Shown: positions 44,866 through 53,599 of the stretch, one piece after another | How positions within the stretch are numbered: the first letter of the stretch is position 1 | Layout: the number at the start of each line of letters is the position of its first letter | Assembly (NCBI GenBank): GCA_944325605.1 | Contig: CALVAX010000002.1 | Coordinates: 212,496-276,495, forward strand | Direction of reading: 5' to 3' | DNA: 64,000 nt | DNA from: Candidatus Gastranaerophilales bacterium | GTDB taxonomy: Bacteria; Cyanobacteriota; Vampirovibrionia; Gastranaerophilales; Gastranaerophilaceae | Translations under genes and position numbers: made by a program | The notes under the pieces: generated by a model | The model's database searches: none | What the model was told of the DNA's origin: nothing | Seen by the model: only the letters and a program-made list of their open reading frames with translations

Positions 44866-45090
44866 ATGAGTCACAGAGTTGACGGAATCGGAAGTGATTA
44901 TAAAGTTGATAAAAGTTTTGAGGATTATTCAAATTACTCAATTGATAAAAAAGGATTTAAGAAAAAATTGGAAGAATTGAATTCAATTCATGTTCCTGGT
45001 ACTCAGGTTGCATATATGCCGGCCGGCGGCATCGGAAATCTGCTGAACGGTAAAGGCTTGCAAAACTCGGACAATGCAGTTCAGGCATAG
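44866..45090 (+). CDS. Small hypothetical protein (74 aa)
   Basis: AAAGGAGATTTACATT precedes the ATG. The product starts MSHRVDGIGSDYKVDKSF, is polar with a Lys-rich middle, and ends in a Gly/Pro-rich tail (VPGTQVAYMPAGGIGNLLNGKG). No signal peptide or membrane helix. The promoter has an HLR1-like repeat shared with the 36799 and 57726 genes, so these are probably co-regulated. Family not recognised. Confidence 0.75.
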   Translation: MSHRVDGIGSDYKVDKSFEDYSNYSIDKKGFKKKLEELNSIHVPGTQVAYMPAGGIGNLLNGKGLQNSDNAVQA

Positions 45091-45117
45091 TTTTTGCATG
45101 TAAAAAATATTTGTTAT

Positions 45118-45146
45118 AAAATAGTCCTTGAAAAGAGGACTATTTT
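45118..45146 (+). terminator. Hairpin: terminator that also hides the coaX ribosome-binding site
   Basis: AAAATAGTCCT and AGGACTATTTT pair over 11 bases around TGAAAAG. The 3' arm contains the AGGA ribosome-binding site of coaX, whose ATG is 2 bases later. It can act as terminator of the 74-aa gene and, when formed in a transcript, would limit coaX translation. Confidence 0.65.
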
Positions 45147-45147
45147 T

Positions 45148-45912
45148 ATGCTTTTAACAGCCGATATAGGGAATACGAGTATCACATTAGGATTGTTTGA
45201 AGATGATGCGCTTGTCGAGGAATTCAGACTCGCATCAGACAAAGATTTGCCGTTGGAAGAGTATGAGGTTCTGTTGAAATCTCTGTTTAAGAACTTCAAG
45301 GTTAGCGGGTGTATTATTTCTTCTGTTGTGGAAGAGTTGAACGAAAAGTTCAGGAGTGCCGTCAGGAACGTTTTTAAAATAGACCCTTTATTTTTGAGTA
45401 CGGCAATCAACACCGGCATAAAAATAGCACTGGATAATCCGGAAGAAGCTGGTGCTGACAGGATTGCAAATGCGGCAGGTGCTTATGTTTTATATAACAA
45501 GCCGGTCATTGTTGTGGACTTTGGAACAGCAACAACTTTTGATATAGTTAATAAAAACGGCGAATTTATCGGCGGTATTATTGCTCCCGGTTTGAATTTG
45601 CAAATGAAAGTTTTGAATACTTTTACATCAAAATTACCGAGAATTGACGTTGCAATTTCAACCCATGCAATAGGGCACAATACGCAGGATGCCATTCTTT
45701 CCGGCGTAATCAGAGGAACGGCCGGTATGATTGACGGGCTTGTCGAACAGTGTGAAGAAGAACTTGGCGAAAAAGCGGTTCTTGTTGCAACAGGCGGGTA
45801 TTCAGGGCTTATCTGCAAATATCTTAAGCGTCCGTTTGATTTTATCAATCCTTCATTGACGCTGGAGGGGCTGAGATACCTTTATCAGTTGAATACGCTG
45901 GCGGTTAAGTAA
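45148..45912 (+). CDS. coaX: Type III pantothenate kinase
   Basis: 254 residues from the ATG at 45148 (MLLTADIGNTSITLGLF); the upstream ATG at 45094 precedes the hairpin and is rejected. Actin-like ATPase motifs: ADIGNTS (phosphate 1), AGADRIANAAGA and VDFGTATTFD (phosphate 2), and ATGGYSGL (adenosine). It phosphorylates pantothenate in the first step of coenzyme A synthesis, is not feedback-inhibited by CoA in known members, and needs a monovalent cation. Length is typical. Confidence 0.93.
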   Translation: MLLTADIGNTSITLGLFEDDALVEEFRLASDKDLPLEEYEVLLKSLFKNFKVSGCIISSVVEELNEKFRSAVRNVFKIDPLFLSTAINTGIKIALDNPEEAGADRIANAAGAYVLYNKPVIVVDFGTATTFDIVNKNGEFIGGIIAPGLNLQMKVLNTFTSKLPRIDVAISTHAIGHNTQDAILSGVIRGTAGMIDGLVEQCEEELGEKAVLVATGGYSGLICKYLKRPFDFINPSLTLEGLRYLYQLNTLAVK

Positions 45913-45918
45913 AGTTGT

Positions 45919-46914
45919 TTATTTGTTGAAAAATTGGTCTAATAAAATACGGTTCCGCTGGCTTTCCATTGCATTAAAATATTTAAGTCTTTCATTCTGC
46001 GGATACGAATTGATAAGAGAGTTCAATTCTTCAATAGTTTTGCAGGATTCCATTTCTTTTATCTTACCTGCTCTTTCATCGAGTAGTTTATCAAGGATTT
46101 TGAGAATTTCTTTGTCATAACCCAGTTTTTTATAGATTTTTCTTAAGGTTTCAATGTTTTCTGTTGAAGTACATTTGGTATTCAATTCTGAAAGCAAATT
46201 CTCAATCTGTAAGTCGCAAATTTTAAAACTGGCCTGACCTTTGTCGCTGAGTCCGAGTTCTGTTCTGGCATTTGGAATTTCAAAAACATTCCCTTTGTAG
46301 CCGACAATTTCCGGAAGTTCCGAGTTGTAGTGATATATGTTTACATCAGCATTTTTTGTGTTTATTTTCAGAGCTTTTATCATTTGTGTCAGGGTTTCAC
46401 CGTGTTTCGGGTACCATTTAGCGTAGCCTGTGACAAGGTTTGCTTTTGTGAAGCCTTCCGGCATGAATGTTTTTATCAAATAATCAAATGCGGTTTTTGT
46501 TGTGTCAAAAAATGAGTGATACAAGAAATGAGTTTTAGACTTTTCATTAAACAGGTACATTACCGAGCAGTCATACACGGATGACGTGGAGAGCGGATTT
46601 TCGGCGCTGGATTTTAAAAAGCAGTTTGCCCAGCCTTCAGTGTTTGTGGAAAGTCCTTTCTTATACAGCTTTTTCAGTTCGGTGCTGCCAATGCTTTCTT
46701 CAAAATTTTTCAGTGGTTTTGAACCCTTGCAGACTGTGCCGAATTCTCCCGCATGAACGTTTTTTATTTTTGAAACCCCGTGAAGCGGAGTGTTTTTCAT
46801 AAAAAGGTCTTTTAAAAGTTCCGGTTTGAAACTTATCCCGAATGACGGCGTGGAATTGTTTTTAAGGCGGTTTGCGTTGTATGAAGGGTAAGTGTAATTT
46901 GCTGAAATTTTCAT
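45919..46914 (-). CDS. Hypothetical SFGG-type protein (331 aa)
   Basis: Starts MKISANYTYPSYNANRLKNN and has PSFGISF at about residues 23-29, another form of the recurrent motif. The body is mixed alpha/beta with His and Cys residues (SVYDCSVMYLF, THFLYHSFFDTTKTAF, TGYAKWYPKHGETLTQ). The C-terminal 110 residues are helical. Not recognised as a known enzyme. It converges on coaX with 6 bases between stops. Confidence 0.75.
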   Translation of the reverse strand: MKISANYTYPSYNANRLKNNSTPSFGISFKPELLKDLFMKNTPLHGVSKIKNVHAGEFGTVCKGSKPLKNFEESIGSTELKKLYKKGLSTNTEGWANCFLKSSAENPLSTSSVYDCSVMYLFNEKSKTHFLYHSFFDTTKTAFDYLIKTFMPEGFTKANLVTGYAKWYPKHGETLTQMIKALKINTKNADVNIYHYNSELPEIVGYKGNVFEIPNARTELGLSDKGQASFKICDLQIENLLSELNTKCTSTENIETLRKIYKKLGYDKEILKILDKLLDERAGKIKEMESCKTIEELNSLINSYPQNERLKYFNAMESQRNRILLDQFFNK

Positions 46915-46983
46915 TATGTTTATTATAAGTTTAAATAAAATATTTTTTGCTGATTGTTTTAAGATTGGTTAATTTGCAGGATT

Positions 46984-47598
46984 TTAAATATTATATGTAA
47001 ATTGCAGGAAATTTCCCATAAGGTTTTCGTTCCACACCTGCACATTGTCCGGAACAGACAAAACAACAGGTGTAAAATTCCAGATGTATTTTATGCCGGC
47101 TTTTATCAGAATGTCTGCCGTACTTTGTGCAAATTCTTTCGGAACTGTCAGGATGGCAATATCAACGTCTGTTTTGCGGCTAAGATTGGGAAGTTTTTCT
47201 ATATCAAGAATAATCTTGTTGTTTACGCTGTGTCCGATTTTATTGTTGTCATTGTCAAAAAGCGCAATAATATTCAGACCGTAATTGGTGAAGTTGTCGT
47301 ATTTCGCAAGTGCCATCCCTAAATTTCCGGCTCCAATGATAAACGCATTTTTAGTCTTTGAAAAACCTAAAGTTGCCTCAATAGATTTTTTAAGTTCTTT
47401 CACAATGTATCCTACCCTGCATTTGCCGGAGTTATTAAGAATGCTGATGTCTTTTCTGACCTGTGAATCATCAATATTCAACAGAGCCGCTATCTGGTTG
47501 CTTGCAATAAATTCTATATTTTTGCTGATATAGTCATCCAGAATATAATGGTATAGTGTCAAACGATTGATAATCTTTCCAGAAATTTTCTTTTCCAT
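46984..47598 (-). CDS. rex: Redox-sensing transcriptional repressor Rex
   Basis: 204 residues from the ATG at 47598 (MEKKISGKIINRL); a further upstream in-frame start lies in AT-rich non-coding-like sequence. The N-terminal winged helix has IASNQIAALLNIDDSQVRKDIS, the Rex signature. The Rossmann domain begins AFIIGAGNLGMALAKY (GxGxxG). Rex binds NADH/NAD+ and represses fermentation and respiration genes when NADH is low. No clear Rex operator was found in the window. Confidence 0.9.
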   Translation of the reverse strand: MEKKISGKIINRLTLYHYILDDYISKNIEFIASNQIAALLNIDDSQVRKDISILNNSGKCRVGYIVKELKKSIEATLGFSKTKNAFIIGAGNLGMALAKYDNFTNYGLNIIALFDNDNNKIGHSVNNKIILDIEKLPNLSRKTDVDIAILTVPKEFAQSTADILIKAGIKYIWNFTPVVLSVPDNVQVWNENLMGNFLQFTYNI

Positions 47599-47986
47599 AC
47601 CAATATTATACACACTGAAACTTTCGGGTAAACATACCAAAAGAGCGGTCAATTTAGCCGCTCATCAAAATCGTATATGATATTTTCTAAGAGAAATCTG
47701 GTTTCACATTGATATAATAAGGTGTGCAGTTGTGGCAGCAACTGCACTACTAAAATGGTTGCACTCCTGCCAAAGCAATTGCATTCGGGGTTAATATAAA
47801 ATTTTTAGATATCTCGTGTCTATATTATATATATACCCAGGGCGTAATTCTTTATAACTATATGTTAAGAAAAATTAATACTTTAGAATTAGTTTTGTAT
47901 AAAAAATTCCCAGCCAAAAGGATTAGTGAATTGTTATTAGTTAAAGCGTAAAGATTATTCTTTTGAGTTAGCTTTTACTAATTCTG
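47599..47986. other. Gene-free stretch with a hairpin
   Basis: A perfect hairpin GTGCAGTTG-TGGCAG-CAACTGCAC lies at 47724-47747, shortly after a plus-strand TATAAT-like box (about 47713). The rest is very AT-rich. A small RNA or a leader is possible, but no terminator or known RNA family was recognised. Confidence 0.35.
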
Positions 47987-48301
47987 TCAGTTTAGTTTTC
48001 TTTGTTCTTCGAGCCTCAAAAAGTCGCACATTCCTTCAAGTCTTTTGTCTTCCATTGCATCTATAAGCTCTTGAATATCTTTAATTTTGTTCAGGGCAAA
48101 GCTTGTTTCCGCAATAAGCACGCAGTCATTGCAGAGTCTGTAATTTCCGTATTGGATTGAACCTGCCAGACATTTATATTCGCCGCAGCAATCGCAGTCA
48201 AAGTATTCGTTTACTATATCGGGGTTTTCTTCAATATCGTCAAGCCGCATTTGTTCGGCTACCTGCTGCATTTCTTCTATTATTTTTTTGTTATCCGGCA
48301 T
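47987..48301 (-). CDS. Small protein with a zinc-ribbon-like Cys cluster
   Basis: 104 residues. The centre contains FDCDCCGEYKCLAGS and YRLCNDCVLIAE, i.e. five or six Cys in two knuckles able to bind zinc. The N- and C-terminal parts are acidic helices. Such small zinc proteins bind nucleic acid or proteins; nothing more specific can be said. AAAGGA precedes the start. Followed by pdxJ upstream on the same strand with a 65-base gap. Confidence 0.7.
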   Translation of the reverse strand: MPDNKKIIEEMQQVAEQMRLDDIEENPDIVNEYFDCDCCGEYKCLAGSIQYGNYRLCNDCVLIAETSFALNKIKDIQELIDAMEDKRLEGMCDFLRLEEQRKLN

Positions 48302-48366
48302 GTTTGCAAGTCCTTTCGTTTTAGTCTTTGAAATAGTTTTGTGCCAGTTATTTGAAGAGCGTTGAC

Positions 48367-49077
48367 TCAGCTAATTAAATCATGCATTGTTTTAACGGCT
48401 TCGCCGAGTCCTGTGAAAACAGCACGTGAAATTATACTGTGCCCGATGTTAAGTTCAACAAGATCCGGAATTTCGTGCATTCTTTTGACATTTTGATAAT
48501 TCAGACCGTGGCCTGCATTAACCTTCAAGCCGAGGTCTTGAGCCAGTTTTGCGGCATTTTTGAGGTTTAAAAATTCTTGTTCTTCTTTTTCTGTTCCGAA
48601 GCTTTCCGAATAGGTGCCCGTATGCATTTCAATAAATTGGGCGCCGGTTTTGGCGGAAGCCTTTACCTGATTTTCGTCCGGATCTATAAAAAGGCTCACT
48701 ATTATGCCGTTATCAAGAAGCGGTTTGATAAATTCCGTAACCTTATCAAGCTGTCCGGCAACATCAAGTCCGCCTTCTGTCGTAATTTCCTGGCGTTTTT
48801 CCGGAACAAGGCAGATAGAATACGGCTTAATTTCAAGCGCAATTTTTTGAATATCATCAGCCATTGCCATTTCAAGGTTAAGTCTTGTTTTCAGGGTTTT
48901 GATGAGTGTATATACGTCATTGTCTTTAATATGGCGTCTGTCTTCTCTAAGATGTGTTGTAATTGACGTTGCACCGTTTTCTTCCGCAATTCTTGCAGCC
49001 TCAATGACAGACGGCTCCGAGCCTCCTCTGGCATTTCTTAATGTTGCGACGTGATCTATGTTTACCCCTAAAAGCAT
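48367..49077 (-). CDS. pdxJ: Pyridoxine 5'-phosphate synthase
   Basis: 236 residues with AGAGGTAAACA before the ATG. Family blocks: LGVNIDHVATLRNARGG at the start, ITTHLREDRRHI, NLEMAMADD, CLVPEKRQEITTEGGLD, VSLFIDPD, IEMHTGTYS, VNAGHGLNY and ELNIGHSIISRA. It condenses 1-deoxyxylulose-5-phosphate and 3-amino-1-hydroxyacetone phosphate to pyridoxine phosphate, so the organism makes vitamin B6 by the DXP route. Complete. Confidence 0.95.
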   Translation of the reverse strand: MLLGVNIDHVATLRNARGGSEPSVIEAARIAEENGATSITTHLREDRRHIKDNDVYTLIKTLKTRLNLEMAMADDIQKIALEIKPYSICLVPEKRQEITTEGGLDVAGQLDKVTEFIKPLLDNGIIVSLFIDPDENQVKASAKTGAQFIEMHTGTYSESFGTEKEEQEFLNLKNAAKLAQDLGLKVNAGHGLNYQNVKRMHEIPDLVELNIGHSIISRAVFTGLGEAVKTMHDLIS

Positions 49078-49171
49078 TGTTTACCTCTTTCTTTATGCCG
49101 TTTCAGAGTAAATTCTTATTCCGGCTAAGGATATTTTGAAACAATCACAGTTTATTGTCAATCAACAGGGG

Positions 49172-50515
49172 TTATTTTTTTATTTTAAGTTTGTTAATTG
49201 TTAGAAGTGCAGTGTATGAGGGAAGAATTGTTATTTTTTCTTCCTTGTTATCTGATTTTGAAACAAGTTCAATTGCTTTTTCTAATGATTTTTCGATGAC
49301 GATTTTGTCCTGCGGAATTCCTGCATACTTAAGCCGGAGCGCCATATCCTCAGCACGGGTGCCGGATGTAACAACGAGTTTTTTTGCATTTTTAAGCTGT
49401 TCAAAGTCGCTGTCCCAAAGCCAGCTTATGTCACGTCCGTCTGCGTAGTTGTCATTGATTGCAATCAGAATATTTGAATCTAAATCAACTGTTTTCAGCA
49501 CTTCGCTTGCGCCCGTCGGGTTTTTGATAAGCTGTATGAGAGCCTGATGCCCGTTTATTGTCCTGAATTCTGTTCGGCCGAAAATTGATTTGTAAGAATC
49601 CAGTGCATGCTGAATTTCGGTTTGGTTCAGCCCGAGTTCAAATGACAGTGCGATGGCGGCAAGGGCATTGTATGCATTGTAAAGCCCGACAAGGTTTATT
49701 TTAAATTCGTATTCAATTCCGTCTTTTTTAACTTTGAGTATTGAGTGATTGCTGCAGACAAGCACTGTTGCCTGATAGCTGCATTCAGGCCGTTTGAAAC
49801 CGCATTTTCTGCAAAAATAGTGTCCTTGTTGAGCGAAGAAGCGTTTTGAATATTCCAGCGGCTCCTGGCAGGAACAATTAAACACTTCAGAGGGCGCATT
49901 TGATTCTTTGTTATAATTGCAGTCGTATTTTACATCTTCAAATCCGTAATAAACAGCGTTTTTGTCCTTTCCGAAAGCCGAAACAAGCGGGTCATCAGCA
50001 TTTAAAATAAGTTTCAGGTTATGGTTTTTGTCGATTGCGTTCTGGATAAACCCTGCGGTTGTCGCAAGTTCTCCGTAACGGTCAAGCTGATCCCGAAAAA
50101 GGTTAGTGACAACAAGATAGTCTGCCCTGATAAAGTCGTAAAGTTTTGTCAGATAAGCTTCGTCAGATTCAAGAACCGCATAGTCAAACTTTTTGAACGG
50201 CGCAAGTTCAAGTGCAAAGGTGTTTGCAATGCCTGTCAGCATATTTGCGCCCTTGAGATTGTGAATAACTTTTTGGTGTGCGTTCTCAAGTATATGCGAA
50301 ATCAGGCCTGACGTCGTGGTTTTTCCGTTGGTGCCCGTTACGGTAATAATTTTTTCTTTTATATATTCTCCGCATTCGCATAGAAATTGAGGATAATATT
50401 TTAATACCAACATTCCGGCAAAAGAAGTTCCGCCTGATTTTGAAAACAGCTTGATACCTGCAAAGGCTGTTCTTGCAAGTACCAGTGATGTGAAAAATTT
50501 GAATTTGTTCCGCAT
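49172..50515 (-). CDS. murT: Mur-ligase-like MurT, lipid II isoglutaminyl synthase subunit
   Basis: 447 residues. ATP site TVTGTNGKTTTSGL (about 57-70), the Mur-ligase middle domain, an inserted zinc ribbon (CSCQEPL..CRKCGFKRPEC at about 210-240) and a C-terminal DUF1727 domain. These are hallmarks of MurT, which with the glutaminase GatD amidates the D-Glu of lipid II. GatD is normally next to murT, but here the flanking genes are pdxJ and a divergent membrane gene. AAGGA precedes the start. Confidence 0.88.
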   Translation of the reverse strand: MRNKFKFFTSLVLARTAFAGIKLFSKSGGTSFAGMLVLKYYPQFLCECGEYIKEKIITVTGTNGKTTTSGLISHILENAHQKVIHNLKGANMLTGIANTFALELAPFKKFDYAVLESDEAYLTKLYDFIRADYLVVTNLFRDQLDRYGELATTAGFIQNAIDKNHNLKLILNADDPLVSAFGKDKNAVYYGFEDVKYDCNYNKESNAPSEVFNCSCQEPLEYSKRFFAQQGHYFCRKCGFKRPECSYQATVLVCSNHSILKVKKDGIEYEFKINLVGLYNAYNALAAIALSFELGLNQTEIQHALDSYKSIFGRTEFRTINGHQALIQLIKNPTGASEVLKTVDLDSNILIAINDNYADGRDISWLWDSDFEQLKNAKKLVVTSGTRAEDMALRLKYAGIPQDKIVIEKSLEKAIELVSKSDNKEEKITILPSYTALLTINKLKIKK

Positions 50516-50595
50516 AAATAGTCCTTTAGACGTATTTCCAATCTCTCTTAATTATTCTATAATCCAAATATAATACAAAATTAGAAATAATTGAA

Positions 50596-50955
50596 ATGTT
50601 TTTATTTATTGCAATAATTTTTATCGCAGAGTTAATAATAACAGTAACCTTGATCCTGTTAATCATAAAAGCGGACAGGGCAGTTGTAGAATTGCACAGA
50701 CAGGCAGTTGCCTTAAAACCGCAGATTAAAGCCGTGCTTGAAGGGGTTAAAGCGGGAATCAAAGAAGTTAATGAAAAGCAGGAAATTGTGATTAATTATC
50801 TGCGAAAAAAACGAAATCAGTGGCTGGTTAATATGGCTAAAACCATTATTGTATATTTGCTTTTGTTCTTATTTAAAGGCAAATGTAAAAAAGCCGCTTC
50901 TATTTGTCAGGGGCTGCTGCTCGCAAAAGACGTCTGGGACAGTATTCCGGGGTAA
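50596..50955 (+). CDS. Small membrane protein (119 aa)
   Basis: A hydrophobic N-terminal helix at residues 2-25 (LFIAIIFIAELIITVTLILLI) is followed by an amphipathic helical segment and a second weakly hydrophobic stretch near 85-97 (TIIVYLLLFLFKG). The helix-then-coil layout resembles the DUF948-like protein at 51354. First of four small envelope-type genes on this strand. Weak ribosome-binding site. Confidence 0.7.
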   Translation: MFLFIAIIFIAELIITVTLILLIIKADRAVVELHRQAVALKPQIKAVLEGVKAGIKEVNEKQEIVINYLRKKRNQWLVNMAKTIIVYLLLFLFKGKCKKAASICQGLLLAKDVWDSIPG

Positions 50956-51016
50956 AATATTGTAAATTTCCAAAAAACTGTTATAATGTGTATATACAAT
51001 GAAAGAAGAGGTAAAT

Positions 51017-51334
51017 ATGTCAAAAAATAAAACCTTTATGTTCGGAATGGGGCTTCTGGCAGGTGTTGTCGGCGGAATCGTTGCCGGTGTTCTGTTTGCA
51101 CCAAAGCCGGGTGAAGAATCCAGAAGAGAACTTAAAGAAGCTGCCTGTGAATTGTATGAAAAACATTCACCGGCCATAAATGAAGCCAAAAGACAGGCGA
51201 TGGAAAATGTCGATTTGATGAAATATAAGTTAGAAAGACAATTTAGAAAATTTAACAACATGTTAAAATCTAAGAAATTGCAGAAGGCAAAGGAACTTGA
51301 AGAAGGTTCCGATGTAACCGAATTTGATTATTAA
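51017..51334 (+). CDS. YtxH-domain protein
   Basis: 105 residues from the ATG at 51017 with AAGAGGT upstream; an ATG at 50999 is too early. MFGMGLLAGVVGGIVAGVLFAPKPGEESRREL is the YtxH signature: a glycine-rich membrane helix followed by APKxGxExR. The rest is a charged helix. YtxH proteins are small, often stress-linked membrane proteins with unclear mechanism. Part of a cluster with a DUF948-like and a second YtxH protein. Confidence 0.88.
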   Translation: MSKNKTFMFGMGLLAGVVGGIVAGVLFAPKPGEESRRELKEAACELYEKHSPAINEAKRQAMENVDLMKYKLERQFRKFNNMLKSKKLQKAKELEEGSDVTEFDY

Positions 51335-51353
51335 ATTATAAGGAACAAAAGTA

Positions 51354-51713
51354 ATGGAATTTTCACAAATCGCATTGAATCAGGGTCTGACATTTCTAGC
51401 CTGGGTTACCGGTATCGTAATCCTTGTTGTCGGCGGTTTTCTTATAAAATTGCTCATAGATTTATCAGCTCTGTCTAAAAACCTGAACGAAACATCAATT
51501 CTTGTAAACACTGAACTGAAACCCACATTAAAAGAACTTAATGAAACTCTTCATGCCGTAAATTCTCTGGTAAAGAGCACTGACAAGAATGTGGATAATT
51601 TCAAAACAGCGGTGGAAAAAACTTTCGGAAAGACAAAAATGATTTCCGAATCAATCGTCAGCGGACTGGTTAAAGGTTTTGTTACCGTGATGGGCCTGTT
51701 TTCAAAGAAATAA
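51354..51713 (+). CDS. DUF948-like membrane protein
   Basis: 119 residues: one N-terminal membrane helix (residues 14-35, FLAWVTGIVILVVGGFLIKLLI), then a long coiled coil (SKNLNETSILVNTELKPTLKEL..). This fits DUF948, usually found next to YtxH genes. AAGGA lies 9 bases upstream. Confidence 0.82.
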   Translation: MEFSQIALNQGLTFLAWVTGIVILVVGGFLIKLLIDLSALSKNLNETSILVNTELKPTLKELNETLHAVNSLVKSTDKNVDNFKTAVEKTFGKTKMISESIVSGLVKGFVTVMGLFSKK

Positions 51714-51853
51714 AAAATAGCCTTTAGCGGTGATTAATACCGCAGTTATTGTTGATAAAATCTGAACAGGTACTTTTTACGGCAGCAGAGATTTTATCTT
51801 TGTCCAAAATTAATTAACCGGATTAAAAAAATAAAAGAAAAGGAGTAATTATT

Positions 51854-52126
51854 ATGTCAGCAACTAAATTTTTAGCAGGATTCATAGTAGGCGGTGCAAT
51901 CGGCGCAATAGCAGGTATTCTTCTTGCACCAAAGTCTGGCGAAGAAACCAGACAAATGCTTGCGGATACCACAAAAGATGTTTTGCGCAGAGCTGATGAA
52001 ACTGTGAAAGAAATTCAATCAAAAGCAGATGATGTTGTTTCTGATATGCAGAAAAAAGGCGACGAAATCAGAGATAAACTTCAAAACCTTATTAATCAGC
52101 AAAAAACTGCCGCTGTTGAAGAATAA
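51854..52126 (+). CDS. YtxH-domain protein, second copy
   Basis: 90 residues with AAAGGAG upstream. KFLAGFIVGGAIGAIAGILLAPKSGEETRQML is a textbook YtxH start. The remainder is a coiled helix (ETVKEIQSKADDVVSDMQKK..). It has its own 140-base leader and a terminator behind it. Confidence 0.9.
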   Translation: MSATKFLAGFIVGGAIGAIAGILLAPKSGEETRQMLADTTKDVLRRADETVKEIQSKADDVVSDMQKKGDEIRDKLQNLINQQKTAAVEE

Positions 52127-52150
52127 TCTAAACTTATTATTGTTAATATT

Positions 52151-52184
52151 AGAAAACTCTGCTTTGATTAAGGGCAGAGTTTTT
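52151..52184 (+). terminator. Rho-independent terminator
   Basis: AAAACTCTGC and GCAGAGTTTT pair around an 11-base loop, followed by T-rich sequence, 27 bases after the YtxH stop. Confidence 0.85.
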
Positions 52185-52204
52185 AGTTTCAAAAAGATAC
52201 ACAA

Positions 52205-52229
52205 ACGGACGCTTATTTGAAGCGTCCGT
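52205..52229. terminator. Perfect 10-bp hairpin
   Basis: ACGGACGCTT-ATTTG-AAGCGTCCGT. A second hairpin, GAATTTAGT/ACTAAATTC, lies at about 52350-52373. The interval 52185-52423 has no gene. Confidence 0.6.
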
Positions 52230-52423
52230 CATATCCCAGATCTAGTACCCGTTTCCTGCCATTTCGGATATTTTTTGTTCAAAGTTGAACCTGGATTTTT
52301 GAAATCCTGACAGTTTTGAAATTTTTCAAACCGTCTGAGGCATAGCCCCTGAATTTAGTTAATTACTAAATTCTAAAAATAGTTTTTGTGTTTCAGCGGA
52401 TTTTGTTTGTTTTTAAACTTTTT

Positions 52424-52612
52424 TTATTCAAGCATTGTTTCAAGAATATCAGCATTTCTTATTGCTGTCGTTGATTCCCGCACTTTCTGTTTGTAAATAT
52501 AGGTTCGAAGTGCTTCTCTGATCAACTCGCTGCGTGAACGATTTTCTACATCTGCAACCTGATCGATTTTGTTCAGGAAATCTTCAGGCATTGAAATTAA
52601 TACTCTTGCCAT
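52424..52612 (-). CDS. Ribbon-helix-helix (CopG/Arc-type) protein
   Basis: 62 residues with AAAGGAGAATAT before the ATG. RVLISMPEDFLNKIDQVADVENRSRSELIREALR is the ribbon-helix-helix fold: a short beta strand, a helix, a turn and a second helix. It acts as a dimeric DNA-binding regulator. Such proteins are often antitoxins, but no toxin gene is adjacent, so a stand-alone repressor is more likely. Confidence 0.88.
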   Translation of the reverse strand: MARVLISMPEDFLNKIDQVADVENRSRSELIREALRTYIYKQKVRESTTAIRNADILETMLE

Positions 52613-52847
52613 ATATTCTCCTTTGTTTTCTGGAACTTATCTCTTATACTATTATAAACAATTTTTGATATAAAAAGTTGCTATTTTTTATATATGAATT
52701 ATATCCAATTTTTAAAGATGCTTGTCAATAAAGGGTTTGAGCCTATAAATACAACTTTACAAAACTTCATAATCAGTGAAAAACATGCTTTTTTACATCT
52801 TTACATCCCTGTTGGTTTAAGATAGTATAATACGAAAAAGGGGAAAA

Positions 52848-53576
52848 ATGGAAAACTCAAAACTTAAATATAAAAGAATTTTGTTGAAAATCAGCGGAGA
52901 AGCACTTTTAGGGGATCAGCAATTCGGTATTGATCAAAAACCCGTAAAAATGATTGCAAATGAAATTAAAAAAGCTAAAGATGCAGGTGCTGAAATTGCG
53001 GTAGTCGTCGGAGGCGGCAATATTTTCAGAGGGATGAAAAACAGTGCAAAGCTGGGCATGGATCAGGCGTCCGGCGATTATGTCGGAATGCTTGCGACTG
53101 TTATGAATGCAATTGCTCTTCAGTGTGCGCTTAATCAAATTGATGTTCCCTGCCGTGTGCAGAGTGCTATTGCAATTAATCAGGTTGCAGAACCCTACAT
53201 CAGGCACCGTGCTATAAGACACCTTGAAAAAGGCAGAGTTGTTATATTTGCTGCCGGCACTGGAAATCCTTTCTTTACAACCGATACCGCTGCAGCCTTA
53301 AGAGCCTCCGAAATTAATGCTGAAGCAATGTTGATGGCTAAAAACGGTGTTGACGGCGTTTATTCCGATGATCCTAAGATTAATCCGGAAGCAAAAAAAC
53401 TGGATAAAATTACTTATGATGATATAATTAAAGACGGTTTAAAAGTAATGGATACGGCTGCTTGCGCATTGTGCCGCCAAAATAATATACCGATTGTTGT
53501 TTTTGATTTTCTGCTGCAGGACGGTATATTAAAAGTTTTAAACGGTGAAAAAGTCGGAACATATATAAGTTTATAG
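52848..53576 (+). CDS. pyrH: Uridylate kinase
   Basis: 242 residues. Amino acid kinase fold with RILLKISGEALLGD at the start, VVGGGNIFRG, DYVGMLATVMNAIAL, FAAGTGNPFFTTDTAA, and DGVYSDDPK. It phosphorylates UMP to UDP in pyrimidine nucleotide synthesis. AAAGGGGAAAA precedes the ATG. First gene of the pyrH-frr-cdsA-rnc-rpe run, a common bacterial order. Confidence 0.95.
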   Translation: MENSKLKYKRILLKISGEALLGDQQFGIDQKPVKMIANEIKKAKDAGAEIAVVVGGGNIFRGMKNSAKLGMDQASGDYVGMLATVMNAIALQCALNQIDVPCRVQSAIAINQVAEPYIRHRAIRHLEKGRVVIFAAGTGNPFFTTDTAAALRASEINAEAMLMAKNGVDGVYSDDPKINPEAKKLDKITYDDIIKDGLKVMDTAACALCRQNNIPIVVFDFLLQDGILKVLNGEKVGTYISL

Positions 53577-53599
53577 ATAAATATTGAAAGAGGTAAGAG

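Noticed and set aside
52795..52810. Another HLR1-like site before pyrH
   Set aside because: TTACATC occurs twice but with a period of 8 instead of 10 bases.
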